Both the position numbers and the translations under genes were made by a program. A DNA stretch of 64,000 nt. Source: Sandaracinus amylolyticus. GTDB taxonomy: Bacteria; Myxococcota_A; Polyangia; Polyangiales; Sandaracinaceae. Below, piece by piece: positions 33,413 to 41,931 of the stretch (within the stretch, counting starts at the first letter, position 1; each line of letters begins with the position of its first letter). Under the pieces are notes generated by a model. It ran no database searches, was not told the origin of the DNA, and worked only from the letters and a program-made list of their open reading frames with translations. The DNA lies in contig NZ_CP011125.1 in NCBI RefSeq assembly GCF_000737325.1, positions 9,796,001 through 9,860,000 of the forward strand. Reading direction: 5' to 3'.

Positions 33413-34279
33413 TCAGCGCTTCTTCGCGCCCGCGGCCTTCTTGCGCGGCTTGGGCGCGGGCTCCTCGACCGGCGCGGGCGGCGCGATGGTCTCGAAGTAG
33501 CGGATCGCGCTCTCCATCGAGCTCATCAGCGCCTCGCGCACCACGGTCGCGAGCGCGTTGTCGTTCGTCTTGAGCGCGTCGTAGTAACGCTGGCGCTCGG
33601 TCGCGTGGATGATCGCGGGCGGGAACCCGTTCTGCAGCAGGATCAGGTTGCCGACGAGGCGCGCGACCTTCCCGCTGTGCTTGGGGAACGGGTAGATGTG
33701 CAGCAGCTGGAAGTGCGCCTTCGCCGCGAGCCGCACCGGGTGCGTGGTGCGCTTCGTCTCCGCGGCGTTCACCCACTGCGTGAACTGGCGCAGCTTGTAG
33801 CTGATCTTGTCGGGCGTCGCGATCTCGTGGAAGTACAGCCGGTGGATCGGCATGTCCTTCCGGTACGCCGGAGGCTTCTTGCCCTCGACCTCCTCGGGCG
33901 CGAGGCACACGTAGAGGTCCTTCAGCGTGTCGAGGTCGATCTTGAGCTTCTTGCGCGTCGCCATCTCGCGCACGAGGTCGACCGAGGCCTTGTTCTGTCG
34001 GATCTCGTCGAACGTCGGGACGAGCGACGCATCGGCGGGCGGCTGGCCCTGCAGCGCGGCGTGCAGCTCGGGGATCGAGTAGACGACGCCTTCGAGCGCG
34101 CTGTCGTGGTGGATCCACGAGAGGTCGAGCTTGAAGTTGTAGTCCTTGCGCGCGTCCTCGGGGGCCGCCGCGTAGAGGCGCTGCAGGACCACGAGACGCT
34201 CGTCGAGCTTCTGCGCCTGCTGCTGGAGGCGCGTGAATTCGGCCCCGGGGTTCTGCGACGACATGGCGTGGCTGCTCAT
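33413..34279 (-). CDS. Fic-fold protein with degenerate catalytic motif
   Basis: 288 residues from the ATG at 34279. The overall Fic layout is present: an N-terminal DSALEGVVYSIPELHAAL element (like the family's inhibitory S/T-xxx-E-G/N plus IPEL), a helical middle, then the core. The core, which should read HPFx(D/E)GNGRxxR, is YPFPKHSGKVAR at 196-207: the catalytic His is Tyr, the acidic residue is Lys and GNGR is HSGK. AMPylation in the normal way therefore looks impossible. The C-terminal tail is Lys/Pro-rich. 93 bp downstream of the TlpA gene on the same strand. Either a pseudoenzyme or a new chemistry. Confidence 0.7.
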   Translation of the reverse strand: MSSHAMSSQNPGAEFTRLQQQAQKLDERLVVLQRLYAAAPEDARKDYNFKLDLSWIHHDSALEGVVYSIPELHAALQGQPPADASLVPTFDEIRQNKASVDLVREMATRKKLKIDLDTLKDLYVCLAPEEVEGKKPPAYRKDMPIHRLYFHEIATPDKISYKLRQFTQWVNAAETKRTTHPVRLAAKAHFQLLHIYPFPKHSGKVARLVGNLILLQNGFPPAIIHATERQRYYDALKTNDNALATVVREALMSSMESAIRYFETIAPPAPVEEPAPKPRKKAAGAKKR

Positions 34280-34372
34280 CCAGGCTCGGAAAGACCCACG
34301 CGAACCAAAGGGCCCGCGGCCCGGCAAAGATACCAGCGGACCACAACCCGGGCAAGCCGACGAAATTGACGT

Positions 34373-34936
34373 TCAGGGGTTTTCCGCAAGCAATTCGCGG
34401 ATATGCGCGTCGAGGTCGGACTCGTCGGGCACTCCGACCTCGACTCGGCGCACCACCCCGCGCCGGTCGATCAGCACCAGCGTGGGGAGCGACTCGACGC
34501 CGTACGCGGCCTGCATCTGATAGTGCTCGTCGTGGAGCGTGGGAAATCCCGAGCGAAGCGCGCGATGCGCGCGCTCGACGAACGTGCGCGTCTGGTTCGC
34601 TTCCACGTTCACGCCCAGCGTGACCAGCCCCGCGTCGGCGTGGGTCGCGGCGAGGCGCGACAGGATCGGGATCGACGCGCGGCACGGCGGGCACCAGCTC
34701 GCCCAGAAGTCCAGGATCACCGGGCGCCCGCGCAGCGACTCGAGCGACACCCGATCTTCGCTCTCCGCGCCCTCGCCTGCGACGATGCGCCCCTCGAGCG
34801 GCGGCGCGGGCTGCGACATCAAGGGGCTCTCGTGCGGGAACAGCGTCTGCGCGAGCCACGCGCCGAGCACCAGGAGCACGAAGCCGAAGCCGAGGGCGCG
34901 CAGGATCGTGCGCGTCGTGGGTCCACCGTCGCTCAT
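34373..34936 (-). CDS. TlpA/ResA-like membrane-anchored thioredoxin
   Basis: 187 residues. One N-terminal helix (LRALGFGFVLLVLGAWLAQ) tethers a periplasmic thioredoxin domain with active site WASWCPPCRASIP, cis-Pro at VESLPTLVLIDRRG and a loop VNVEANQTRTFVER typical of TlpA/ResA. It reduces disulfides, often in cytochrome c maturation. ATG overlaps the NtrY stop (ATGA). Last clearly coupled member of a four-gene operon. Partner cytochrome genes are not in view. Confidence 0.9.
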   Translation of the reverse strand: MSDGGPTTRTILRALGFGFVLLVLGAWLAQTLFPHESPLMSQPAPPLEGRIVAGEGAESEDRVSLESLRGRPVILDFWASWCPPCRASIPILSRLAATHADAGLVTLGVNVEANQTRTFVERAHRALRSGFPTLHDEHYQMQAAYGVESLPTLVLIDRRGVVRRVEVGVPDESDLDAHIRELLAENP

Positions 34937-36516
34937 CTCGTTCCTTCGCTGCTGCTGCTGCGCTCGAGCGGCAGGCGGATGCGGAACGCCGCGCCGCCCT
35001 CCTTCGCTTCGTCGCACGAGATCGTGCCGCCGTGCTCGAGCACGACCTTCTTCACGATCGCGAGGCCCAGGCCGGTGCCCTCCTCGCGCGTCGTGTAGTA
35101 CGGGTCGAACACTCGCTCGCGCGCGCCCGGCGGCACCCCGGGGCCGTCGTCGCGCACCTCGAGGAGCGCGTCGTCGCCCTCGCGTCGCGCCGCGACGATC
35201 ACCGCGCTCCCCGGGCCGCCGCGCGCGCGGCTCGAGACCGTCGCCTGCACCGCGTTGCGCACCAGGTTGTCGAGGCAGCGTCGCAGCATCTGGGCATCGA
35301 TCACGACGGGGAGCGGCACGTCGGGATCGATGTCGAGCCGCACGCTCGGGATCGGGAGCCCCGGGCGCGGGGCCTCGCCTTCCGACGCCATCGCCGCGGC
35401 GTCGACGCCCTTCGCGAAGTCGCGCGCCAGCGCGCGCAGATCCGCGGGCGCGAGCTCCGGCGTGGGCAGTCGCGCGAACTCGCCGAACTCCTTCACCAGG
35501 CGGCGCAGCGTCGTGATCTCTTCCTCGACGATGTCGCGCACGTCGTCGAGGGTGCGGCGATAACGCGCGTCCTCGCCGCGGTAGCTCTGGTGGAGCTGCT
35601 GCACCGCGAGCTGGATCGGCGTCAGCGGGTTCTTGATCTCGTGGGCGAGGCGGCGCGCCATCTCCTGCCACGCGCCGACGCGCTGCAGGTACTCGATGCG
35701 ATCGCGCGAGGTGCGGATGTCGCGGACCATCGCGTTGAACGCGCGGGTGAGCTCGCCGACCTCGTCGGCCTCGTCGGTCGGGACCTCGACGGTGAGATCA
35801 CCGCCGCCGACCCGCTGGGTCGCGTCCGCGAGCACCACGATGCGCCGGGTGACGCGCCGCGAGACCACGATGCCGATCGCGAGCGCCACCACCGCGACGC
35901 TCAGCAAGAGCGCGATGTAGACCGCGAGGTAGAAGCCCGCGACGTACGACGTGCTCGCCTCGAGGTGGCGGAACACCTCCACGACCTCGCCCGCGCGCTG
36001 GTACGCGAGGAACGGCTCGTTCGGGGCGGCGACCGTCACCCGCACCGTCACGTGCTGCAGCGCGGGATCCGCCGTGCGCTCGAAGTCGCGCTCGAGCAGG
36101 AGGTGGCGGTAGTGATCGGGGTCGAGATCGCGAGCCGATGCCGCGAGCACCGCACCGTCGTCGTCGACGATCTCGATCGCCGCGAGGTGCTCGTGGCGCG
36201 CCAGCGCGGCGTCGAGCACGTCGCGCGCGACGTTCGCGTCCTCCGCGCGCAGCGCGTCGACGAGGCGATAGTCGTACGCCACCGCGTCGGCGCTGCGCTC
36301 GGCATCGGCGCGCATCGCGACGAGGTACTCGTGGTAGGTCTCGAGGCTCGCCTCGAGCTGGCGCCGCACCCGCGGGTTCACCCCGACGCGATACGACTCC
36401 GCGAGCACGCCGCGCCCCAGCACCAGCGCGCCGATCAGCGGCACGAACGCGACCGCGGCGATCACCGCGAGCACGCGTCGCTCGAACCGGCCGAGCCGCA
36501 GCGGGCTCTTGGTCAT
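34933..36516 (-). CDS. NtrY-like sensor histidine kinase
   Basis: 527 residues. N-terminal helix (VLAVIAAVAFVPLIGALVLG), a periplasmic domain, a second helix (FYLAVYIALLLSVAVVALAI), HAMP domain (RRIVVLADATQRVGGGDLTV), and a kinase core: H-box MARRLAHEIKNPLTPIQLAV, N-box RCLDNLVRNAVQATV, G1 DDGPGVPP, F YYTTREEGTGLGLAIVKK. The HEIKNPLTP and DNLVRNA blocks resemble NtrY. It sits directly after a DUF4390 gene, an arrangement known from betaproteobacteria. No NtrX response regulator is in the operon. Sensed signal unknown. ATG 36516 overlaps the DUF4390 stop (ATGA). Confidence 0.88.
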   Translation of the reverse strand: MTKSPLRLGRFERRVLAVIAAVAFVPLIGALVLGRGVLAESYRVGVNPRVRRQLEASLETYHEYLVAMRADAERSADAVAYDYRLVDALRAEDANVARDVLDAALARHEHLAAIEIVDDDGAVLAASARDLDPDHYRHLLLERDFERTADPALQHVTVRVTVAAPNEPFLAYQRAGEVVEVFRHLEASTSYVAGFYLAVYIALLLSVAVVALAIGIVVSRRVTRRIVVLADATQRVGGGDLTVEVPTDEADEVGELTRAFNAMVRDIRTSRDRIEYLQRVGAWQEMARRLAHEIKNPLTPIQLAVQQLHQSYRGEDARYRRTLDDVRDIVEEEITTLRRLVKEFGEFARLPTPELAPADLRALARDFAKGVDAAAMASEGEAPRPGLPIPSVRLDIDPDVPLPVVIDAQMLRRCLDNLVRNAVQATVSSRARGGPGSAVIVAARREGDDALLEVRDDGPGVPPGARERVFDPYYTTREEGTGLGLAIVKKVVLEHGGTISCDEAKEGGAAFRIRLPLERSSSSEGTR

Positions 36517-37154
36517 GGCACCCGCACCTCGGCGGCCGAGCGATAGCGGATCGTGCGCTCCGCCTCGCCGATGCGGCGGTTCACGAAGAGCGACACGAAC
36601 GAGCCGAAGAACGCGTCGCCCTCGACCCCTGCGCCGTCGGGGCGCGCGAGCCAGCGGCGGATGCGGTGCACGGTGTCCGGCGAGAGCGGGTTCAGCTCGA
36701 CGATCGCCGCGAGCCACACGCTCTGCCCGCGCGACGGAGCCCAGTCGCGCGCGCGGCCGACGCGCAGCGCGCGCAGATCGAGGCACGCGTCGATCACCTG
36801 CTCGACGCTCCGCATCGTCTCGCTGCGATCCGACGACTCGGTCTGGATCTGCACGCGATAGGTGAGGCCCCACGGGTCGTGGGTGATGCGGCAAGAGCGC
36901 ACGCCGATCGCGATCGGTGTCGTGCTCTCGCCCTGGAACGCGTAGACGCGCGTCACCAGCGTCTGGGGCAGCCCGCTCGACAACCGGCGGCGCAGCGCGG
37001 CGTCCGCGAGATCGCTCGCCTCGGCGTCGACGTGCGCGGCGCCGGCCTCGAAGCGCACCGGCATCGCACGGCGCGCGATCGACTCGTCCTGCGCGTGCAC
37101 CAGCGAGGGCGCGAGCAGCAGCATCGCGAGCGCGATGAGGGCGCGCGCGATCAC
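36513..37154 (-). CDS. DUF4390 family exported protein
   Basis: 213 residues from a GTG that overlaps the Omp85-type gene's stop (GTGA). Signal peptide VIARALIALAMLLLAPSLVHA, then a beta-rich region (VRFEAGAAHVDAEASDLADA, TLVTRVYAFQGES, WGLTYRVQIQTES) and a C-terminal FGSFVSLFVNRRIGEAERTI, which fits the DUF4390 family found next to NtrY genes. Function unknown; context in other genera suggests a role in the same signalling unit. No catalytic residues evident. Confidence 0.7.
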   Translation of the reverse strand: MIARALIALAMLLLAPSLVHAQDESIARRAMPVRFEAGAAHVDAEASDLADAALRRRLSSGLPQTLVTRVYAFQGESTTPIAIGVRSCRITHDPWGLTYRVQIQTESSDRSETMRSVEQVIDACLDLRALRVGRARDWAPSRGQSVWLAAIVELNPLSPDTVHRIRRWLARPDGAGVEGDAFFGSFVSLFVNRRIGEAERTIRYRSAAEVRVP

Positions 37155-38623
37155 AGCGAGACGAACCCCACGAGCGTCGAGAACGCGAGCTGGAACACGC
37201 CGACCGAGGTGTCGAGACGGATGCCGACGTCGAACGTGAGATCGATCGGGACGCTGATCGGGTAGCCCGGGATCGGGCGGGTGAACATGTCGGTGTCGGC
37301 GAGCGCGTAGAGGCCGACGTCGACGAAGCCGAAGAGCGCGCGCACCGCGTCGTTGGGGCGGACGATCAGGAACGTGTACTCGACGTCGACGCGCGCCCCG
37401 AGCTGCGCGAACCGGAGCTCGGCGATCGCGGTGCCCAGCAGGTTCGGCGGCGTGCGGCGGTCGAGGTTCAGCTCGAGCATGCGGCTCGGCACGAGGTCGC
37501 TGAGGTCCGCCGCGTAGAACCGATAGAACACCGGCGCGTCGCCGAGCGCGGCGCCGACGAAGAGCGTCGTGCGCAGCGAGTGCTCCCACCCCGGCAGCGC
37601 GATCCACTCGCGCCACAGCGCCTGGGCGCGGAAGAAGTCGTAGTCGCCGCCGAGCAGGCGCGACGCGAGATCGCCGCGCAGCGTGATCAGGCGGCCGCGG
37701 CGGGTGAGGCCGGGATCGTCGCGCTCGTCGTGGGCGAAGCCGAGCGTGAGCGTGGAGACGAAGCTCGTGCCGTCGTGCAGCGCGAAGTCGATCGGGACGA
37801 TCTCGCTGCCGCGTCGCTCGCTCGCGGCGTCGGGCCGCGAGAGCACGTCGACGACCTCGAGCTGGTACGAGACGTTGATGCGGTTCTCGGGGTCGAGCGA
37901 GAGCCCGGTGCCGATCCAGCCGCCGCCGCGGTGGTAGCGCACCAGCGCGTAGCGCACTTCCTCGGGGCCGAACGGGCCCTCGGGATCGACGGGCGCGATC
38001 GGCGTCACGAGCACGTCCTCGTCGCCGTAGACCTCGCGCGCGTTGAGGAAGAACGCGCCGATCGTGAGCGCGAACGGAGTGCCCGCGAAGCGCGGCTCGT
38101 GGAAGCGCAGCCGCAGGCCCTGCTGCAGCATCGAGAGGACGAACGAGCCCTGCAGCGAGGTGCCGGTGCCGAAGAGGTTCGTCTCGGAGAGCGTGGAGCC
38201 GACGTAGATGTCGCCGCCGTAGCTCCGCTCGCCGTTGAGGCCCTCGGAGACGCCGAGCGCGATCTCCTCGAGCAGCACGGTGTTGCGCTCGCGGACGTCG
38301 ACCACGAGCACGACGCGCCCGCGCTCGCGGCCGCGCTCGATCGAGAGCTCGACCGAGTCGAAGAAGCCGGTGCCGAGCAGCTGCCAGCGCGCCTGCTCGA
38401 GGCGCTCGTCGTCGACGTCGAGCGGCGCGCCGATCTCGAACGGGAGCACGCGACGGATCACGTGATCGGCGGTGCGGTCGTTGCCGCGGACGTCGATGCC
38501 GTCGAGCAGGAAGACGAGCTCGGGGTCGGGCTCGGAAACCGGGGGCGGCTCGGGCTCGGTTTGCGCGCGGGATGGGCTCGCGACCAAGCACAACGCGAGC
38601 ACGAGCCAGACCGGGACGCGCAC
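37151..38623 (-). CDS. Omp85/BamA-TamA family outer-membrane protein with one POTRA
   Basis: 490 residues. Signal peptide MRVPVWLVLALCLVASPSRA. One POTRA-like domain (residues 40-110; IDVRGNDRTADHVIRRVL, ARWQLLGTGFFDSVEL, VVLVVDVRERN) is followed by a barrel of about 370 residues with LNGERSYGGDIYVGSTLSETN, GTSLQGSFVL and RRGRLITLRGD. BamA has five POTRAs and TamA three, so this single-POTRA protein belongs to the small Omp85-like set. It heads the operon with DUF4390, the histidine kinase and TlpA. It may insert or export an envelope component. The exact substrate is unknown. Confidence 0.85.
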   Translation of the reverse strand: MRVPVWLVLALCLVASPSRAQTEPEPPPVSEPDPELVFLLDGIDVRGNDRTADHVIRRVLPFEIGAPLDVDDERLEQARWQLLGTGFFDSVELSIERGRERGRVVLVVDVRERNTVLLEEIALGVSEGLNGERSYGGDIYVGSTLSETNLFGTGTSLQGSFVLSMLQQGLRLRFHEPRFAGTPFALTIGAFFLNAREVYGDEDVLVTPIAPVDPEGPFGPEEVRYALVRYHRGGGWIGTGLSLDPENRINVSYQLEVVDVLSRPDAASERRGSEIVPIDFALHDGTSFVSTLTLGFAHDERDDPGLTRRGRLITLRGDLASRLLGGDYDFFRAQALWREWIALPGWEHSLRTTLFVGAALGDAPVFYRFYAADLSDLVPSRMLELNLDRRTPPNLLGTAIAELRFAQLGARVDVEYTFLIVRPNDAVRALFGFVDVGLYALADTDMFTRPIPGYPISVPIDLTFDVGIRLDTSVGVFQLAFSTLVGFVSL

Positions 38624-38777
38624 CGGCGCAGCCTACTTCACGGGGGGGACGCGATCGAGAACCGCAGAGCGGATGGCGGCCGCCGGGCGGTGGCGGGCGA
38701 CTCCGCCAGCTGCGCGGCCGATTCCTCGGAGATCGGCGCCGCGACAGCGCGGCACGCAGCGTGCGGAGCGCGCGGCG

Positions 38778-39623
38778 ATGCCCTCGACCGGCCACGAGCT
38801 GCCACTGCTCTTGCTGCGCGATGCACCGGCGGTGCTCGCGTGCTTGGTGCGTGATGCGTTCGGTGTGGAGCTCGGCAAGGGGCTCGCGGAGTCCAGCGCG
38901 GCGTTCCACGAGCTCGAGCCCGCGGCGTACGTCGCGGATCTGGTGCTCGTCGGGCCCGACGTCGTCGTCGTGGTCGAGGTGCAGCGAGCGCGCGACGAGC
39001 GCAAGCGCGCGACGTGGCCGCTCTACCTCGCGAGCGCGCATGCGCGGCACGGACGCGCATCGTGGCTCGTCGTGGTCGCGCTCGATCGCGCGGTGAGCGC
39101 GTGGGCGCGCGCGCCGATCGCGACGTTCCAGGGTGGCGCGCTGACACCGCTGGTGATCGGCCCGGACGAGATCCCGCGGGTGCGCGACGCCGAGGTGGCG
39201 CGCGCGGCGCCCGAGCTCGCCGTGCTCTCCGCGATGGCGCACGGACGGAACGGGCCGGAGGTGGTGGAGATCGGGGCCGCGGGGTTGATCGCGGCCGCCG
39301 AGGTGGGGCGACGCGACGAGGACCGTGGCAAGCTCTACTTCGACGCGGTGCTCGATGCGCTCGCCGATCTCGCGCGAGCGGCGCTGGAGGCCAGCATGAA
39401 GGTCGAAGGACACGAGTACAGGAGCGAGTTCGCGCGGCGCTACGTCGCCGAGGGGCGCGAAGAGGGGCGCGCGGACGGGCTACGCACCGCGGTTCGGGTG
39501 CTCTGCGACGCGCTCGGCATCGCGTGGACCGACGGGCGCGAGCGCGCGATCGCGGCGCTCGACGCGCACGCGCTCGAGGCGCTCTGCGCGCGCATCCAGC
39601 GCGAGCGTCGCTGGCCGGACTGA
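38778..39623 (+). CDS. Rpn-family/PD-(D/E)xK-type nuclease
   Basis: 281 residues. The core DLVLVGPDVVVVVEVQRARDER has the Asp and Glu-x-Gln of PD-(D/E)xK enzymes, as in the Rpn and PDDEXK transposase-like families; the tail AEGREEGRADGLRTAVRVLC with charged repeats is typical of their C-termini. Rpn proteins cut DNA and promote recombination. Start is the ATG at 38778, after the divergent Omp85-type gene. No terminal inverted repeats or partner transposase are seen, so it is not part of an identifiable insertion sequence. It lies next to the 41-bp repeat array. Function in the cell unknown. Confidence 0.68.
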   Translation: MPSTGHELPLLLLRDAPAVLACLVRDAFGVELGKGLAESSAAFHELEPAAYVADLVLVGPDVVVVVEVQRARDERKRATWPLYLASAHARHGRASWLVVVALDRAVSAWARAPIATFQGGALTPLVIGPDEIPRVRDAEVARAAPELAVLSAMAHGRNGPEVVEIGAAGLIAAAEVGRRDEDRGKLYFDAVLDALADLARAALEASMKVEGHEYRSEFARRYVAEGREEGRADGLRTAVRVLCDALGIAWTDGRERAIAALDAHALEALCARIQRERRWPD

Positions 39624-39708
39624 TCGCTGCGCCGAGACCGATCCATCGCGCCGTGGGCGTGAGGGCGTCGCCGGCGCGCCGATCGCGTCCCTTCGGTCGC
39701 GATCGGTC

Positions 39709-39933
39709 TCGCCGAGCCGGAGATGGCCTTTCCCCGACTCAGAGCCGGCTCGCCGAGCCGGAGATCGCCTCGCCCACTGCGGAAGCGGCTTCGCCGAGCC
39801 GGAGATGGCCTTTCCCCGGCTCAGAGCCGGCTCGCCGAGCCGGAGATCGCCTCGCCCACTGCGGAAGCGGCTTCGCCGAGCCGGAGATCGCCGATCGCCA
39901 CCACGAGACGCCTTCGCCGAGCCGGCGATCGCG
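39709..39933. repeat. Tandem array of a 41-bp-spaced palindromic core
   Basis: The core TCGCCGAGCCGGAGAT begins at 39709, 39750, 39791, 39832 and 39873, with TCGCCGAGCCGGCGAT at 39914; each start is exactly 41 bp after the last. The intervening parts alternate between two sequences, so two 82-bp units (39709-39790 and 39791-39872) are identical except for one base. GGCTCGCCGAGCC inside the unit is nearly palindromic. 41 is not a multiple of three, so it does not code for a stable repeat protein. Confidence 0.9.
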
Positions 39934-40002
39934 ACCCGTGGACGGATCATCCCAATCGAGGGACCGGCGATCGCGACTGCGCGGCCCGAGAAGGCGATCT
40001 CT

Positions 40003-40050
40003 TGTCCGTAGATCGGGTCACTCCTCTCCGGAAAACCCAATCTACGGACA
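40003..40050. repeat. 16-bp inverted repeat downstream of the 40062 gene
   Basis: Arms 40003-40018 and 40035-40050 match at 15 of 16 positions with a 16-base loop. On the minus strand it lies 12 bp past the stop of the 40062-40832 gene and could end its transcript, though no T-run follows. Confidence 0.75.
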
Positions 40051-40061
40051 CTCGGATTGGG

Positions 40062-40832
40062 CTACTCGGTCGTCCCGCCGCCGCCGTCGCCTTCTCCGCC
40101 TCCTCCGGGCGGCGCGCCGCCGTCGTCGGGGAGCCCCGCGCGGCGACGCGGGGTGGGGCGAACCTTGCGCGCGAGATCGTCGAGCCCCGCGAGCGTGCAC
40201 AGGCCCGTGAAGATCTCGGCGACGCCCGCGTAGGTGCGCTCCCAGCGGGCGAGCGCCGCGTCGCGCGCGGACATCGCCGTCTGCGCTTCGCGCTCTTCGC
40301 GGCGGACGATCGAGAGCGCGTCGTCGAGCCGCGACGCTCGCGCCTCGAGCGACGACGCCAGCGCGGCGAGGTCGACCCGGACGCCTTCGGTGATCGTGGC
40401 CGGGGCGCGGCCGGCGCGGAGCGCCCGCGCGATGCGATGCGCCTGCGCCGCGACGAGGTCGGGGCGCTTCTCGACCGCCGCTTCGAGCCCCGCCGCCGTC
40501 GAGAACGACTCGCCGTACGCGCCGCGCACCACGCTCGACGCGCTGATCAGCGCGCCGCGCAGGTCGGCCGTGATCTGGTCACGCGCGTCGCGCGGGGCGC
40601 GATCGTCCTGGAGCTCGGCGGCGTGCTCGAGGTCGGCGTCGCGCAGCGCGTCGTGCGCGCTCCGGAGATGCGTGCCGAGCCACGCGATGACCGCGCTCAG
40701 CACCACGTCGCGCGGGATGCGCGCCCCCGACGCGATCCCCTCGGCGACCTTGCCGCCCAGGACCTCGATCGCTTGCAGCACCTGCTCCGAGATCGCGAGG
40801 TGATCGGCGACCGTCTTCGACACTTCCGTCAT
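40062..40832 (-). CDS. Alpha-helical protein of unknown function
   Basis: 256 residues, no signal peptide or membrane helix. Mostly helix-forming with many Ala, Arg, Glu and Asp; opens MTEVSKTVADHLAISEQVLQAIEVLGGKVAEG and contains LDDALSIVRREEREAQTAMS. The tail is low complexity, with a Gly/Asp-rich C-terminus. Long heptad-like stretches suggest coiled coils. No catalytic motif is visible and no family recognised. 58 bp downstream of the PQQ-type gene on the same strand, so it may be cotranscribed. Confidence 0.65.
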   Translation of the reverse strand: MTEVSKTVADHLAISEQVLQAIEVLGGKVAEGIASGARIPRDVVLSAVIAWLGTHLRSAHDALRDADLEHAAELQDDRAPRDARDQITADLRGALISASSVVRGAYGESFSTAAGLEAAVEKRPDLVAAQAHRIARALRAGRAPATITEGVRVDLAALASSLEARASRLDDALSIVRREEREAQTAMSARDAALARWERTYAGVAEIFTGLCTLAGLDDLARKVRPTPRRRAGLPDDGGAPPGGGGEGDGGGGTTE

Positions 40833-40890
40833 GTCTGCCCCCTGCGGCGCGTGATGGAAGAACGCGCCGCGCGGAGGAGATAACACGGGA

Positions 40891-41931
40891 TCACGGACAC
40901 GCGGAGGACGCGTCGAGCGCGAGCACGGTGCCGGTCTCGACGTCGATCGCGAACGCCGCGTCCACGTACTGCGGGCCGGCGGCACGCGACGTCTGCACGA
41001 CGACGACCGAGCGCGGGTCGTGGACCGCGCACCAGCGCCAGAAGCCGTGCGCCATCGCGACCGTCCACCGCACGTCGTCGTGGGGACCGAGCGCGACGAT
41101 CGCCGCGTCGCGCGCGGTGAGCTCGTCGAGGCGCACCGCCGTCGGCTGGGCGCGGACCGCGACGTCGGGCGCCCACTGCGCGATGCGCGAGAGGTGGATC
41201 AACACCTCGTCGCCCACGGCGAGCGCGTCGACGGCGCCGAGCGCGCTCAGCGAGAGCACGCGGCGCGGCGGCGCACCGGCGGGACGGCGCATCACCACGT
41301 CGCCCTCGGCCCAGAAGAGCTGGTCGCCCGCCATCGCGAACGCGTACGGAAGCTCGAGGCGCACCCGACCGGTCCCGAGGTCCACCACGTCCGTGCCGAT
41401 CACGATCTCGTCGCCGAGGGTGGGCAACGCGTCGAGCCGGCCCTCGTCGAAGTCGCGGGCCCAGCGCGCGACGCCGCTCGTGTGATCGATCGCCCAGAGC
41501 TGCGAGTGGCCGTCGAGGACGAGGGTGACCCGCGGCAGCACCCGCGCGTCGTGGACGTGGTGCAACGGGGCGCGCCATCGCAGCGCGCCGGTGGCGAGGT
41601 CGTGGCCGTGCCAGGTGTCGCCGTCTTCGACGAGGAGCTCGTCGTGGCGCAGCCAGTGCGACGCGCCGAAGCCGTCCCACGGCGTCGCGTCGCGCACTCG
41701 GATCCGCCACCGCGGGCCTGACGCGTCCGAGACCTCGAGCTCGTGGGTCGGCAGCCACGGCAGCCACCGGCTGGTGCGCCGTTGGTGCTGGGTCACGACG
41801 TACGGGCCGAAGGGAACGGCGGAGAGCGTCGCGATGCGGCCGCGCACCTCGAAGAGCCAGAGGTACGCGGCGAGCGCGATCGTCGCGGCGACGGTCGCGA
41901 CACCCGCCATCCACCAGAGCGCGCGCTTCAC
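40891..41931 (-). CDS. Membrane-anchored PQQ-propeller-like protein
   Basis: 346 residues from a GTG that overlaps the DUF4388 stop (GTGA). One N-terminal helix (WMAGVATVAATIALAAYLWLF) followed by repeats typical of a PQQ/beta-propeller: LWAIDHTSGVARWARDFD, LGTGRVRLELPY, and VDAAFAIDVETGTVLALD. It most likely sits in the periplasm. The opening of the mature part resembles the gene at 62104-63222 (a YLWLF/YVWLY helix, then HELEVSDASG against AELEVRDPRG), so the two are probably paralogues. Function unknown; propellers of this kind are binding platforms. Confidence 0.72.
   Translation of the reverse strand: MKRALWWMAGVATVAATIALAAYLWLFEVRGRIATLSAVPFGPYVVTQHQRRTSRWLPWLPTHELEVSDASGPRWRIRVRDATPWDGFGASHWLRHDELLVEDGDTWHGHDLATGALRWRAPLHHVHDARVLPRVTLVLDGHSQLWAIDHTSGVARWARDFDEGRLDALPTLGDEIVIGTDVVDLGTGRVRLELPYAFAMAGDQLFWAEGDVVMRRPAGAPPRRVLSLSALGAVDALAVGDEVLIHLSRIAQWAPDVAVRAQPTAVRLDELTARDAAIVALGPHDDVRWTVAMAHGFWRWCAVHDPRSVVVVQTSRAAGPQYVDAAFAIDVETGTVLALDASSACP

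Larger units (their letters stand above)
39624..40061. other. Non-coding region with 41-bp tandem repeats and a long inverted repeat
   Basis: 438 bp between the nuclease gene and the convergent gene at 40062-40832. It holds six copies of a 41-bp-spaced unit and, at 40003-40050, a 16-bp inverted repeat. Frames open through the repeats exist but shift with each unit, so no protein is likely. Confidence 0.7.

Noticed and set aside
38778-39623. Insertion sequence
   Set aside because: The nuclease resembles transposase-associated families, but terminal inverted repeats and target duplication were not found.
39709-39933. CRISPR array
   Set aside because: Equal 41-bp spacing and a palindromic core look CRISPR-like, but the intervening sequences repeat (only two versions) and no cas gene is near.
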